A stretch of DNA of 64,000 nucleotides from Mumia quercus (GTDB lineage: Bacteria > Actinomycetota > Actinomycetes > Propionibacteriales > Nocardioidaceae), in the NCBI RefSeq assembly GCF_025506335.1, contig NZ_JANZYO010000002.1, positions 172,221 to 236,220 of the forward strand. Direction: 5' to 3'. Positions 26,428 through 34,964 of this stretch are shown one piece after another. The notes below the pieces were generated by a model, which was given only the letters and a program-made list of their open reading frames with translations, was not told the DNA's origin and made no database searches. How positions within the stretch are numbered: the stretch's first letter is position 1; each line of letters starts with the position of its first letter. The translations under genes were made by a program, and so were the position numbers.

Positions 26428-27769
26428 AGTTGGCCTGGGAAGATCTCTTGTGCTCACGACGGTCGAGCCAGGCGTCGGCGGCAGCGACGTCGACGATGGC
26501 GTCCGCCGTCCGCTCCGCACCGTCCGTGCCCTCCGCTCCCCCGGCGTCGTGGGCGGACGCTCCCGGGTGCAGGCGGGTCAGCCACGCGTCGAGCGCCCGC
26601 AGGTCCACGACCGCCGCGCCCGGGTCGCCGGACGCTCCGACCGGCCCGAGCCCCTGGACCGCTTCCGCGCTGAGGACGGCGGTCGGGTCGTGCAGGAGGC
26701 CCTCGAGGTCGCCACGCTCCAGACGGCCGTCCAGCTGCTTGATCAGGCCGGTCTTCCCGACGGCCTTCGGGCTGACCAGGAACCCGCCGACGGCGTCGAC
26801 GTAGACGACGTCCGGGAGCGGGTACGGCCGCTCGAGCAGGCTCGCAGCCTGCGCGGGATCACCCACGCGTGCCTGGCGCTCGCGCCTTGCGGCCAGGCGG
26901 CGTCGGATCCCCCAGACGAGGAGGATGAGGAGCGGGACGTAGAGGGCGATGAGACCCCACGGGTACGCCGTCCACGTCGTCGCGAACGGTGCGGCGACCT
27001 CGCCCTCGCCGACCGCGCCGACGACGTGGTACGTACCGAAGGCGAAGACCGGAAGCGTCACCGACGTCTTGACGGTGGCGGTCTGCAGCGGCTCGATCGT
27101 GAGGTCGCGCCCGTCGACGACGCTCGGCTTGGCCCGCTCGGACTTCTCCACGCCGATCTTCACCGGCGGATTGACAGCGGCGGCCGTGCCCTCGTTACGG
27201 ACCGTGACCACCAACGTCCGTGCCGGCGCCAGACCGAACAGCGCACCGATCGTCGCGCCGAGGCCGCCGCCACCTTCGAGGCTGACGTCGCTGATCGCCA
27301 GGTTCGGCATCGGGATCGTCGGCGTCGGCGGGGTCCCCACCGGGTGCCCGGTGATGACGAACGGCGTGTCGACGGCGAGGGCCGGGCCCGTGTAGGAGGC
27401 GATGCGGACGACGCAGGGGCAGGGGCGCGGCGGGTTGCCGACGACCAGGTCGAGCTCGACCTTGCCGTCGACGTCGGAGAGGCCGAGGACCCCGGTCGTC
27501 TGGTCGCAGGCGGCCGAACCACCGATGGCGAGGTCACCGCACACGACCGCCTGCACCTGCGTACGCGCCGGCCATCCCGAGCTCTCGACGCGCACCCGCT
27601 CGGCGCGACCGGCCTCGCCGGGCGTCACGCTCGCGGTGAGTCCTGCCCCGTCGGCGGCCGGGACGGCGGCGGCCGTCACCGCGCTCACCGTCGCCGAGGC
27701 GACCCCGACCTGGAGGACTACCAGGACTGCGACCAGCAGCCCTGCCGCAAGAGTGCGGAACAACTTCAC
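26426..27769 (-). CDS. Secreted, membrane-anchored protein of the WxL surface locus
   Basis: 447 residues, GTG start coupled to the stop of the DUF916-like gene. Signal peptide (FRTLAAGLLVAVLVVLQVGVASA), an extracellular part with two cysteine-rich beta regions (VVCGDLAIGGSAACDQ, PPRPCPCVVRIASY) and a CARDB-like segment (RTLVVTVRNEGTAAAVN). One helix follows (PWGLIALYVPLLILLVWG), then a basic stop-transfer and a cytosolic tail of about 120 residues. I recognise no family for the whole. Position suggests it completes the WxL/DUF916 surface complex. Confidence 0.65.
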   Translation of the reverse strand: MKLFRTLAAGLLVAVLVVLQVGVASATVSAVTAAAVPAADGAGLTASVTPGEAGRAERVRVESSGWPARTQVQAVVCGDLAIGGSAACDQTTGVLGLSDVDGKVELDLVVGNPPRPCPCVVRIASYTGPALAVDTPFVITGHPVGTPPTPTIPMPNLAISDVSLEGGGGLGATIGALFGLAPARTLVVTVRNEGTAAAVNPPVKIGVEKSERAKPSVVDGRDLTIEPLQTATVKTSVTLPVFAFGTYHVVGAVGEGEVAAPFATTWTAYPWGLIALYVPLLILLVWGIRRRLAARRERQARVGDPAQAASLLERPYPLPDVVYVDAVGGFLVSPKAVGKTGLIKQLDGRLERGDLEGLLHDPTAVLSAEAVQGLGPVGASGDPGAAVVDLRALDAWLTRLHPGASAHDAGGAEGTDGAERTADAIVDVAAADAWLDRREHKRSSQAN

Positions 27770-28773
27770 TGACCGGCTCCGATCGTCAGACGGGGCGCCT
27801 CGCCGACAGCGGCGAAGGCGCGTTTCTTCTCGGCACGGCGGCGCAGCAGCCACCAGGTCGCGAGAGTGAGCAAGAGCAAGAAGAGGAGGACGGCCGGCCA
27901 CGGGAGGATCCACTCGGTGGTGGTGTCCTCGGCGGTCACACCCTCGGCGGTGGAGGCGGTGACGGTGACGCTCAGGCGGTCGACGGCGCCGATCCCGGTG
28001 ACCTTGGCGCGCAGGCGCGCGACCTGTCCCGGCAGAAGGTCGACGACGCCGGGATTCTCGACGGTGTCGACGTGACGCCCGATCATGCCGGAGACCTTGA
28101 TGACACTCTCCGGCGTGAGGCGGAGGTTGCCGGTGTTGCGCACGGTGTAGGTCACCGTGCCCTTGCCGGACCCCGACCACGGGAGGAAGCCGCGATCGTG
28201 CGTGAGCGCGACGTCCTCGACACTGAGGGCCGGTGTCGTCGGACCGGCGACGCGCAGGTAGAGACGAGCCGCGACGGCGCGCTTGATCCCGACGTCCACC
28301 CCGCCGCTCTCGGTCGTGCCCTCCACGGCCTCGTTGAGCGCGACGATCCCGCCGACGTGGTCACCGGGCGTGGCGTTGGCCGGGATCGACAGCGTGAACG
28401 GCACGTCGACCTGCGTACGCTTGGCGACCTTCACGGTCTGCACCGGCATCTGCAGCCACGCCCCCACGCCCTCTTGCGGCCGCTCGAGGCTGCGCAGGGC
28501 GAAGAAGCCGCCCTCGGCGGTGTTGTAACCGTCGGCTCCGTAGAGCCGGAAGGTCAGCGGACGGTTCGTGTAGTTGCGGATGCGTACCTTGTCCGTGATC
28601 GTCGCGCCCGGGTTGCCTTCGAGGACGAAGTAGCTGCGGGGCGTCGGCGAGCTGGCGTCGGCGGGCGTCGGGGTCACCGACCAGGCCCCGTTGTCGGCGG
28701 CGGTGGCAGGCGCGGACGGCACCACCACGAGCGCCAGCAGAGCAGCGCACAGGAGGCGGAGCGGACGTTTCAC
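27766..28773 (-). CDS. DUF916-like WxL-associated surface protein
   Basis: 335 residues from a GTG with GAGGAG 7 nt upstream. Signal peptide (RLLCAALLALVVVPSAPATA). Two Ig-like beta domains follow (YFVLEGNPGATITDKVRIRNYTNRPL; then VTYTVRNTGNLRLTPES). The C-terminus has a helix (PWPAVLLFLLLLTLATWWLL) and an RRRAEKKR anchor. This matches the DUF916/WxL-interacting proteins known from Firmicutes, which display WxL proteins at the wall. The gene after a WxL-type gene is also the usual arrangement. Confidence 0.75.
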   Translation of the reverse strand: MKRPLRLLCAALLALVVVPSAPATAADNGAWSVTPTPADASSPTPRSYFVLEGNPGATITDKVRIRNYTNRPLTFRLYGADGYNTAEGGFFALRSLERPQEGVGAWLQMPVQTVKVAKRTQVDVPFTLSIPANATPGDHVGGIVALNEAVEGTTESGGVDVGIKRAVAARLYLRVAGPTTPALSVEDVALTHDRGFLPWSGSGKGTVTYTVRNTGNLRLTPESVIKVSGMIGRHVDTVENPGVVDLLPGQVARLRAKVTGIGAVDRLSVTVTASTAEGVTAEDTTTEWILPWPAVLLFLLLLTLATWWLLRRRAEKKRAFAAVGEAPRLTIGAGQ

Positions 28774-28798
28774 GGACGTCTCCTCGGTGTCACGTGGA

Positions 28799-28845
28799 CG
28801 TACGGTCCGGGCGGCTTCGTCGAAGACGAGCACCCGGACCGTACG
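28799..28845. terminator. Hairpin between WxL gene and DUF916-like gene
   Basis: Perfect 13-bp inverted repeat (28799-28811 and 28833-28845), 21-nt loop, in the 117-bp gap. Probably attenuates readthrough, so the WxL protein may be made in excess over its partners. Confidence 0.55.
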
Positions 28846-28890
28846 GCCAGCTGGTGTTGCTGATTCAGCAGACGTGCCCGAAGCCTAGGC

Positions 28891-30603
28891 TCAGGACAGC
28901 GTCAGCGTCAGGAGACCGGTGTAATTGCCGGCTGCCTGACCCGAGTCGACCGACAGGGACAAGTCCGCGTCGGCCAGGGTGTCGCCACCGCTGGTCTCGT
29001 CAGCACCGAGACCAGACGTCGCCACCGAGCAGAGCGGCAGGTCGGTCGAGGCATCGGCGAACGATCCCGCGGACCCCGCGACGACGGTGTCGTCGTTGTT
29101 CGCCTGCGCGTCGCAGGAGGGGGTCCAGGTGAGGTTGGACGGCGCGATGGTGAAGTTGCCACCGGACGCCTTCGCCGGGCCGGTGAGGCCCGAGAAGCGA
29201 CCGACGAGCGACCACCCGAGGGTGCCACCGCGGTAGTCCTTCACCGTGACGTCCTGGAGGTTGCCGGTGGAGGTCTGGTCGGTGCCGTCGAGCGAGATGC
29301 CCGACATCGCGACGTTGCCTGCTTCCTTCGACATCTTCAGGTCACCGGCGACGACGGTCAGGTCGACCGTCTCGAGCAGCGCGCAGCTGCCCGTCGCCGA
29401 GAGTCCGACCTTCGCCGTGCACGCGTCACCAGAGAAGGAGAACGCGGTCGAGGCGAAGATCTGGGTGGCGCCGTGGACGCGGCTGCCACCGATGTACGCG
29501 GTCGTCGAGTCGTTGACCGTGAACGTCGCCGAGATGTTGCCGGCTGCGTTCGCGGTCGTCGAGACCGTCGGGTCCGCCGTCGCTCCCGGGGGGAACGGCG
29601 GTCCAGCCTTGTAGCCACCGATGGTGACGGCCTGGCTGGGGTCCCAGTTGGTGCCCGTGACGGTCACCACGGTCCCGGCGCCACCGCCGGCGACGTTGGT
29701 CGCCACCGTCGGGTTGCCGAGGATGGTGATCGGCGTGAGGCTGACATCGCTGCCCGACGTCACCTTCAGCGATCGGGAGCCGGTCGTCGCAGCCGCCGGC
29801 ACGGTGAGCGAGCCGCTGCCCGTGCCGTTGGACGCGATGGAGACCGATCCAGCGCCCGCGTCGCACGCAGTACCGCTCACGTTGCACAGCTCGACCGTGC
29901 CGGTGCCGGCGGCACCGAACAGGGTGAGGTCGAAGCTGATCGCGTCACCGCGACGTGCTGCGGTCGTGACGACCTGGTTGCTAACGGAGGTGATCGTGGC
30001 GGTGGGGCCCACCACGTTGAAGGACGTCGCGATGTTGGTGTCGACCGGCGTGCTGACCGGGTTGACGCCAGGGTTGACGCCCGAGGTCTGGCCGTTGCAC
30101 TGGACGCGCACGCCGAAGCTCGGGATGTCGTAGATGACCTTGCGCAGCCGGACCTCGTTGGAGCCGGAGGCCGTGATCGGGAACGATCCGTTGACGGTGC
30201 CGCCAGGGATCGGACCGAAGGCAGGTGCGTTGAACGCCGTCTCGAACGGTGCCAGGTTGGAACCGTTGACCGAGAAGTAGTAGTACGCCGTGCCCGAGGC
30301 CGCCGGACCACCGTTGGTCGGTCCGGTGTTGAAGGTCAGCGAGACGTTGCGGGTGCCGCCCGGAGCCGTCGCCCCACTGGTGGTGAGGTTGTAGTCGGCG
30401 TCGGTGCCCCACGACGCGAGCGTCTGCGTGAGGCTTCCGGTCATCGCGGTGGTCTCGAGCGGCGCACCAGCGTCGACGGTGTACACCCAACAACCGCCGA
30501 CCGGAGTGGCCGCCGAGGCCGAGCTGGCCCCCACGATGCCCGCTGAGGTCGCCAGCAGGCTGAGGCCTGCCATCGTGGCGACGGTGCGGATTCTTGATCT
30601 CAT
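28891..30603 (-). CDS. Large secreted WxL-domain surface protein
   Basis: 570 residues. Signal peptide (SLLATSAGIVGASSASA), two or three beta-sandwich domains, an IPT-like part (AGTVVTVTGTNWDPSQAVTIGG), and a C-terminal domain with the paired tryptophan motifs of WxL proteins (LGWSLVGRFSGL and PSNLTWTPSC) ending GNYTGLLTLTLS. WxL domains bind peptidoglycan non-covalently; the protein has no LPXTG. ATG start with AAGGAG upstream. Ligand unknown. Confidence 0.75.
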   Translation of the reverse strand: MRSRIRTVATMAGLSLLATSAGIVGASSASAATPVGGCWVYTVDAGAPLETTAMTGSLTQTLASWGTDADYNLTTSGATAPGGTRNVSLTFNTGPTNGGPAASGTAYYYFSVNGSNLAPFETAFNAPAFGPIPGGTVNGSFPITASGSNEVRLRKVIYDIPSFGVRVQCNGQTSGVNPGVNPVSTPVDTNIATSFNVVGPTATITSVSNQVVTTAARRGDAISFDLTLFGAAGTGTVELCNVSGTACDAGAGSVSIASNGTGSGSLTVPAAATTGSRSLKVTSGSDVSLTPITILGNPTVATNVAGGGAGTVVTVTGTNWDPSQAVTIGGYKAGPPFPPGATADPTVSTTANAAGNISATFTVNDSTTAYIGGSRVHGATQIFASTAFSFSGDACTAKVGLSATGSCALLETVDLTVVAGDLKMSKEAGNVAMSGISLDGTDQTSTGNLQDVTVKDYRGGTLGWSLVGRFSGLTGPAKASGGNFTIAPSNLTWTPSCDAQANNDDTVVAGSAGSFADASTDLPLCSVATSGLGADETSGGDTLADADLSLSVDSGQAAGNYTGLLTLTLS

Positions 30604-30668
30604 CTACCCGTTCTCCTTCTCGGGTAGGGGGTCTAGGACCCGTGTGAGTCGCAGCCCTGTCTACTGCA

Positions 30669-30689
30669 TTGCACTCATCCGGAGTGCAA
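30669..30689. promoter_or_regulatory. Perfect 8-bp inverted repeat upstream of the WxL gene
   Basis: TTGCACTC-atccg-GAGTGCAA in the 148-bp divergent gap, about 66 bp before the WxL start. Could be an operator or a hairpin in the 5' leader. It is unrelated to the AT-rich sites. Confidence 0.45.
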
Positions 30690-30726
30690 GTACGAGATAG
30701 GCTGGAGCACGCAGCACGATATTGTC

Positions 30727-30737
30727 AATGATATATC
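30727..30737. promoter_or_regulatory. AT-rich operator F before the sortase gene
   Basis: AATGATATATC, the reverse complement of GATATATCATT in site D (11 of 11 bases). It lies 15 bp before the sortase ATG. If functional it links the surface genes to the same regulator as the RCCR-like genes. Confidence 0.5.
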
Positions 30738-30751
30738 CGAGAGGATTTTTG

Positions 30752-31426
30752 ATGGGCCGACCAGCACAGCTGGTACGCGGCACCGTGCGTGGAGCGGCCG
30801 AGCTGCTGCTGACGTGCGGTGCCGTCGTCCTCCTGTTCGCGCTCTACCTGGTCGTCTGGAGCGACGTCCAGACCGCCGCCGCCCAAGGAGACCTGCGTGA
30901 CGACTTCGCGCGGCTCACCGAGCAGGCCGCACCGGCCACGAAAGCGGCGGCCGCGAAGGCGGCGGCCGCCCCCGCACCCTCCACCGGCACCGGGATCGCC
31001 CAGCTGCGCATCCCGCGGCTGGGCGAGGACTGGTCGTGGGTCGTCGTCGAGGGCGTCAGCACCGACCAGCTCAAGCAGGGACCGGGCCACTTCCCCGACA
31101 CCGCGATGCCGGGCCAGCTCGGCAACGCGGCGATCGCCGGCCACCGCGCGACCCACGGCGAGCCCTTCGCGCACCTCGACAAGCTGCAGGCGGGCGACCC
31201 GATCTACGTGACGACCCCGACCGCGACCTACACGTACGAGGTCACCCGTCAGGCGCTCGTCGCCCCGTCGGAGGTGGGCGTGCTGCTGCCCGTCCCGAAC
31301 AAGCCGGAAGCCAAGCCTCGCAAGGCACGACTCACGCTCGTGACGTGCCACCCCCGGTGGGGCTCCAGCGAACGCCTCATCGTCCACGCCAACCTCGTCG
31401 CCCAGACCACAGGGATGGAGAGCTGA
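30752..31426 (+). CDS. Class E-type sortase
   Basis: 224 residues. N-terminal membrane helix (LLLTCGAVVLLFALYLVVW), an Ala-rich linker, then the sortase domain. The catalytic His is H131 (IAGHRATHG), the Cys C199 (TLVTCHP) and the Arg R208 (SERLIVHA). It cleaves LAXTG/LPXTG-type signals and links proteins to peptidoglycan. The two LPKTG proteins at 19.4-21.3 kb are likely clients. I chose the ATG at 30752 (GAGAGGA 6 nt upstream); an earlier ATG at 30728 lies within site F. Confidence 0.9.
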   Translation: MGRPAQLVRGTVRGAAELLLTCGAVVLLFALYLVVWSDVQTAAAQGDLRDDFARLTEQAAPATKAAAAKAAAAPAPSTGTGIAQLRIPRLGEDWSWVVVEGVSTDQLKQGPGHFPDTAMPGQLGNAAIAGHRATHGEPFAHLDKLQAGDPIYVTTPTATYTYEVTRQALVAPSEVGVLLPVPNKPEAKPRKARLTLVTCHPRWGSSERLIVHANLVAQTTGMES

Positions 31427-31428
31427 TC

Positions 31429-31617
31429 GTGTACACAGCCTTGTGGCGGGTCCTGCCCGGCCCCACGCCGGTGAAGGTCCTCCTGGCCGTCCTCCTCGCC
31501 CTCGCGGCGGTCGCCGCCCTCTTCCTCTGGGCCTTCCCCGCGCTCGAGCCGCTGCTGCCGTTCGACAAGATCGTGCTGGAGGCTCCGCCGGCCGACGGCA
31601 CGTCCGCCACCGGTTGA
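31429..31617 (+). CDS. Small single-helix membrane protein after sortase
   Basis: 62 residues from a GTG 2 bp after the sortase stop. One hydrophobic helix (VLLAVLLALAAVAALFLWAFPALEPLLP) and a short acidic tail. Short proteins of this kind often follow actinobacterial class E sortase genes; function unknown. Confidence 0.7.
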   Translation: MYTALWRVLPGPTPVKVLLAVLLALAAVAALFLWAFPALEPLLPFDKIVLEAPPADGTSATG

Positions 31618-31651
31618 CCCGAGCCGGACGTCAGAGACCCCCAGACCACAA

Positions 31652-31692
31652 CCGTGCGGGGCCGGCCCGGGGGAATTGCCGGCCCCGCACGG
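31652..31692. terminator. Bidirectional terminator hairpin
   Basis: Perfect 15-bp inverted repeat (31652-31666 and 31678-31692) between the convergent small membrane protein gene and the 31.7-38.8 kb operon. Confidence 0.75.
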
Positions 31693-31721
31693 TGGCTGGG
31701 GGATCTGCTGGTGAGGTGAGG

Positions 31722-32468
31722 TCAGTGCTCGCGCAGCAGCGAGCCGAATCCCTGGATCTTGTCGTCGATGCCGTTGTCGCGCAGCGCCATCCACCAGGTG
31801 GCGGCGTTGATCGCGATGACCGGCTTGTCGAGCCAGCGCTCGGCCTCGTCGGCGAGCTCGGTCATGCACAGGTTCGTGCCGCACTGGACGAGTGCGTCGA
31901 CGTCGGAGTCGTTGACCGCCTGGAGGGACTCCCGCAACGTCTTCTCGGACACGTGCGCGATCGACACGGCTGTCGGACAGCTCAGGCCCTTGATCTCGCC
32001 GACCTCGAAGCCGAGCTCGGTGAAGAACTTGCGGACGTTCTCGTCGCCGATCGGGGTGTACGGCGTGATGATGCCGATCTTCTTGGCGCCGTACAGCTGG
32101 AGCGCGCGCTCGCACGCCTCCGCGCCCGTGGCGACACCGAGGCCGCCGGAGAGGTCCTTGATCTGCTGGACGAACTGGCGGTTGCCCTCCACGCCGTCCC
32201 AGAAGGTCTCCGCGCTCATACCCATGACCATGTAGTCGGGCTCCATGGTCATGATGCCCTCGACGCAGTCGGCCATCGCCGCACGGATCTGGACGAGGAG
32301 GTTCTGCATGCCCTCGTCGTCGGCGATCCGGCCGTCGCGGATGAGGATCCGGCCGTAGTGCGACGTGACGCCGGGGACGCGCATCATGTCGAACTCGGGC
32401 TGGACGATCGTGTTGGTGCTCGGGGCGATGACGCCGAACTTGCGGCGGTAACCGAGGCGGTCGGTCAT
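31722..32468 (-). CDS. Asp/Glu-racemase-superfamily protein, maleate isomerase/arylmalonate decarboxylase-like
   Basis: 248 residues. RRKFGVIAPSTNTIVQPEFDMMRVPGV at the start is typical of maleate cis-trans isomerase-like members. The two half-site cysteines can be sought in MGMSAETFWDG, where the first Cys is replaced by Ser/Ala, and VQCGTNLCMTELADE, where Cys is present. One active-site cysteine thus appears missing, as in some decarboxylases of the superfamily. Last gene of the operon; its ATG overlaps the membrane-protein stop. Maleate isomerases end maleimide/maleamate routes, which fits the imidase and amidase genes elsewhere. Confidence 0.75.
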   Translation of the reverse strand: MTDRLGYRRKFGVIAPSTNTIVQPEFDMMRVPGVTSHYGRILIRDGRIADDEGMQNLLVQIRAAMADCVEGIMTMEPDYMVMGMSAETFWDGVEGNRQFVQQIKDLSGGLGVATGAEACERALQLYGAKKIGIITPYTPIGDENVRKFFTELGFEVGEIKGLSCPTAVSIAHVSEKTLRESLQAVNDSDVDALVQCGTNLCMTELADEAERWLDKPVIAINAATWWMALRDNGIDDKIQGFGSLLREH

Positions 32469-33142
32469 GACAGGGAGGCTCCTTCGGGGACGGAGGGCTG
32501 CTCGGCGCGCGGGAGCCGCCTGCTGAGGCGGAGCGCGCCGATGAGGAAGCAGAGCTGGACGCCGGTGTTCGTGAGCTGCTCGATCCACTGCAGCGTCTCG
32601 GTCTGGTGCGGTCGGGCCGCCAACGGCGGGAGCACGAGCGTGCCGACGAGGTAGACGATGAACAGCCAGCGGCCGAGCTGGTCGCGGTGGCGTGCGGCGA
32701 GCATCGAGGCCATCGCCCCGACCGCGACGGCGCTCAGCGCGGCGATCGCGAGCATCGGCGTGAGGTTGCGCGCGGCACCGGAGATGCAGGCGCCGACGAA
32801 CGGGACGAGGGCGAACGGCACCCACGACACGACTCTGCCGACGTACACGCTCGCCAGCGCCCACGCGAGGGCGGAGAACCCGATCGCGAGGCAGGGGAAG
32901 AGCATCTGCTCGAGGAACGGGATCTCGATGCACGGACCGGCGACGAGGAGCTTCCACAACGCCTTGCCGAGCCCTCCCGCGGTGACGACCACGCCACCGA
33001 GCAGCGCGCCCGCGCGTACGGCCGGGAGCGACCTGCCGAGGGCGTGGGCCAGGACGAGGAGTCCCGCGCCGGCGAGGATCACGGGGACGAAGTCCTCGAT
33101 GGCGAGCGCCAGGCCGTACTCGACGCACGGATCGATCGCCAT
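32465..33142 (-). CDS. Multi-pass membrane protein of unknown function
   Basis: 225 residues with about six or seven hydrophobic helices (FVPVILAGAGLLVLAHAL, AGALLGGVVVTAGGLGKAL, FPCLAIGFSALAWALASVY, FALVPFVGACISGA, MLAIAALSAVAVGAMA, FIVYLVGTLVLPPL, GVQLCFLIGALRL). I recognise no family. Several cysteines lie near helix ends (DPCVE, GPCIEIPF). Start ATG shares one base with the SDR stop (TGATG). Being inside the operon, it may carry the substrate or product, or seat other enzymes at the membrane. Confidence 0.7.
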   Translation of the reverse strand: MAIDPCVEYGLALAIEDFVPVILAGAGLLVLAHALGRSLPAVRAGALLGGVVVTAGGLGKALWKLLVAGPCIEIPFLEQMLFPCLAIGFSALAWALASVYVGRVVSWVPFALVPFVGACISGAARNLTPMLAIAALSAVAVGAMASMLAARHRDQLGRWLFIVYLVGTLVLPPLAARPHQTETLQWIEQLTNTGVQLCFLIGALRLSRRLPRAEQPSVPEGASLS

Positions 33143-33972
33143 CAGACCTTCGCCTCCGCGTCGCTGAAGATGTCGCGCGACCGGAAGCTCGCGGCCATGA
33201 ACCGACGCATCGCCTTCGGCCCGGTCAGCCACGCGACGCGTGTGCCGTTCTTGGTCGCCGCGAGGAGCCGGTCGGCCAGCCACGGGGTGACGGTCTCGAC
33301 GCGGTCGCCGAGGATGTTGAAGATCTTGCGCGCCTTCTCGAACGCCTCGGGCTGCCCGTCGTAGTCGGCGAGGAGGAGGTCGGTCGCGACGATGCCGGGC
33401 GACAGGAACCCGACGCGGACGTCGGACCCCTTCGCCTCCTTGACCAGGGCCTCGGTCAGGTAGGTGACCCCGCGCTTGCTCGCACCGTAGATCGCCATCC
33501 CCGGCTGGATCTGTCCGTTGGAGCCGAAGCCCTCCATGTTCCAGACCCACCCGCCGCCGGCCTGCTCGCGCAGCCCGGCGAGCGCCACCGCGCAGCCGTT
33601 CATCGCCCCGACGAGGTTGGTGCGGACGACGTCGTCGGCAACGTCGGCGGAGACCTCGGTCATCGAGCGACGCGGCGCCGAGATCCCGGCGTTGTTGATC
33701 CACACGTCGACCCGACCGAAGGTCTGCGTCGCGTGGTCCCACAGCTTCTGCAGCGACTCGCGGTCGGTGACGTCGGCGGGCAGTCCGGTGACGCGGTCGG
33801 CGCCGTGCTCGGCGAGCGCGGCGACAGCCGTGTCGACCGCCGCCGACGAGCGCCCGCACACCACCACGCGGCACCCGCGCTGCAGGAGCTCGCCGGCGAG
33901 CCCGAGGCCGATGCCCCGGGTGCCGCCGGTGACGACGACGACGCGGCCGCCGCCCGCCGACGCCGTGCTCAC
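33142..33972 (-). CDS. Short-chain dehydrogenase with NYC1/NOL (chlorophyll b reductase)-like motifs
   Basis: 276 residues, GTG start. Cofactor motif TGGTRGIG (15-22), WINNAG (91-96) where most SDRs read NNAG, TNLVGAMNG, then WNMEGFGSNG (144-153). Active site Y162-x3-K166 (YGASK), then SPGIVATDLLL (191-201), RKIFNILGDRVETVTPWLADRL and WLTGPKAMRRF near the end. The NM(D/E)G-G-S stretch and the LTGxKAxxxF tail recall plant NYC1/NOL, which reduce the 7-formyl group of chlorophyll(ide) b. This resemblance is from memory and needs a search; a general SDR of another substrate remains possible. Confidence 0.72.
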   Translation of the reverse strand: MSTASAGGGRVVVVTGGTRGIGLGLAGELLQRGCRVVVCGRSSAAVDTAVAALAEHGADRVTGLPADVTDRESLQKLWDHATQTFGRVDVWINNAGISAPRRSMTEVSADVADDVVRTNLVGAMNGCAVALAGLREQAGGGWVWNMEGFGSNGQIQPGMAIYGASKRGVTYLTEALVKEAKGSDVRVGFLSPGIVATDLLLADYDGQPEAFEKARKIFNILGDRVETVTPWLADRLLAATKNGTRVAWLTGPKAMRRFMAASFRSRDIFSDAEAKV

Positions 33973-34964
33973 GCGGCCGGCTCCCAGGTCAGGAGCCCGT
34001 GGACGAAGTGCGTCGTACGCTCGCCGCTGAGCAGCTGCCACACGATCGACAGGTCGCGGGTCTGCGGGTCGAGGAGGAACTCGCGTCCGCGGATCTTCTC
34101 CACGCCGCGGGCGTCCGCGCCCATCAGGTGCTGCGTCGTGAACAGCGCGCGACCGTACGAGATCGCGTTGCCGAACACGTCCGGGCCGTCGTACTGGACC
34201 CGTGCACCGTCGCGGTAGCGGTCGAGCGTGTACGCACGGTCGAGCGCGCCCTCCCACGTGATGTGCTGGCGGGCGCGCAGCAGCGACTGCGGCTGGTGGT
34301 CGATGTGCACGCGGGTCTCGCCGACGGTCGTCTGCGTGGCGGCGTCCTCGACCGAGAGCGTCCCGGTCCAGGCACCCATCTCCTTCGTGGGCAGCACCTG
34401 CGGGATCGAGCCACGGCGCGTCTCGTCGGCGATCCACTGGTCGACGAACGCCTGCGTCTCCGGGTTGGTCTCGTGGTCGAACGTGCGCTTGTAGACGCCG
34501 TTGAAGACCGCGCACACCGCCCAGCCGTCGTGCAGCACGGACGAGTAGACCTGCGTCACGCCGTCGGGCAGCACCTGGTTCCAGGTGCGCAGGTCGGCCT
34601 GCCAGCCCGGGGAGTAGTAGTTGGCCTCGACGAAATAGCCGTACGGCTGCCCCGTCCCGTAGAAGTCCGGGCCGCAGTAGACGCGGTTCTGGTCGGAGTC
34701 GACGATCCCGAAGTCGAAGTGGGCGCCGAGCTCGAACCGGTTGCGGAGCGGACCGCTGCCCTCGAGGTTGGTGCGCATCCAGTAGCGCGACACCCCGTCC
34801 TCGACGACGCTGGCCCGCACCACGTGCTCGTAGCCGACGTGGTTACCCTGCGCGTCGAAGAGCGACGGACGACCGTGCCACTCCCCCTCGATGCGCTGCT
34901 GCCACTCGCTGGTGGCCGCCTCCGCCTCGCTCGCGCCGGAGGAGGCGTCCACGGTTGCGGTCAC
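33969..34964 (-). CDS. Unknown protein with two lipocalin-like halves
   Basis: 331 residues, GTG overlapped on both sides. No family recognised. It is rich in beta strands and Trp/Tyr and carries a G-x-W-x-G motif twice: GEWHGRPSLFDAQGN near residue 28 and GAWTGTLSVED near residue 197. Each is followed by strands with an aromatic-rich ligand-like pocket (RFELGAHFDFGIVDSD, then QHITWEGALDRAYTLDRY). This suggests two calycin/lipocalin-type barrels in tandem, a fold also used to bind bilins (inference). It might carry or present the tetrapyrrole-like substrate. Confidence 0.6.
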   Translation of the reverse strand: MTATVDASSGASEAEAATSEWQQRIEGEWHGRPSLFDAQGNHVGYEHVVRASVVEDGVSRYWMRTNLEGSGPLRNRFELGAHFDFGIVDSDQNRVYCGPDFYGTGQPYGYFVEANYYSPGWQADLRTWNQVLPDGVTQVYSSVLHDGWAVCAVFNGVYKRTFDHETNPETQAFVDQWIADETRRGSIPQVLPTKEMGAWTGTLSVEDAATQTTVGETRVHIDHQPQSLLRARQHITWEGALDRAYTLDRYRDGARVQYDGPDVFGNAISYGRALFTTQHLMGADARGVEKIRGREFLLDPQTRDLSIVWQLLSGERTTHFVHGLLTWEPAA

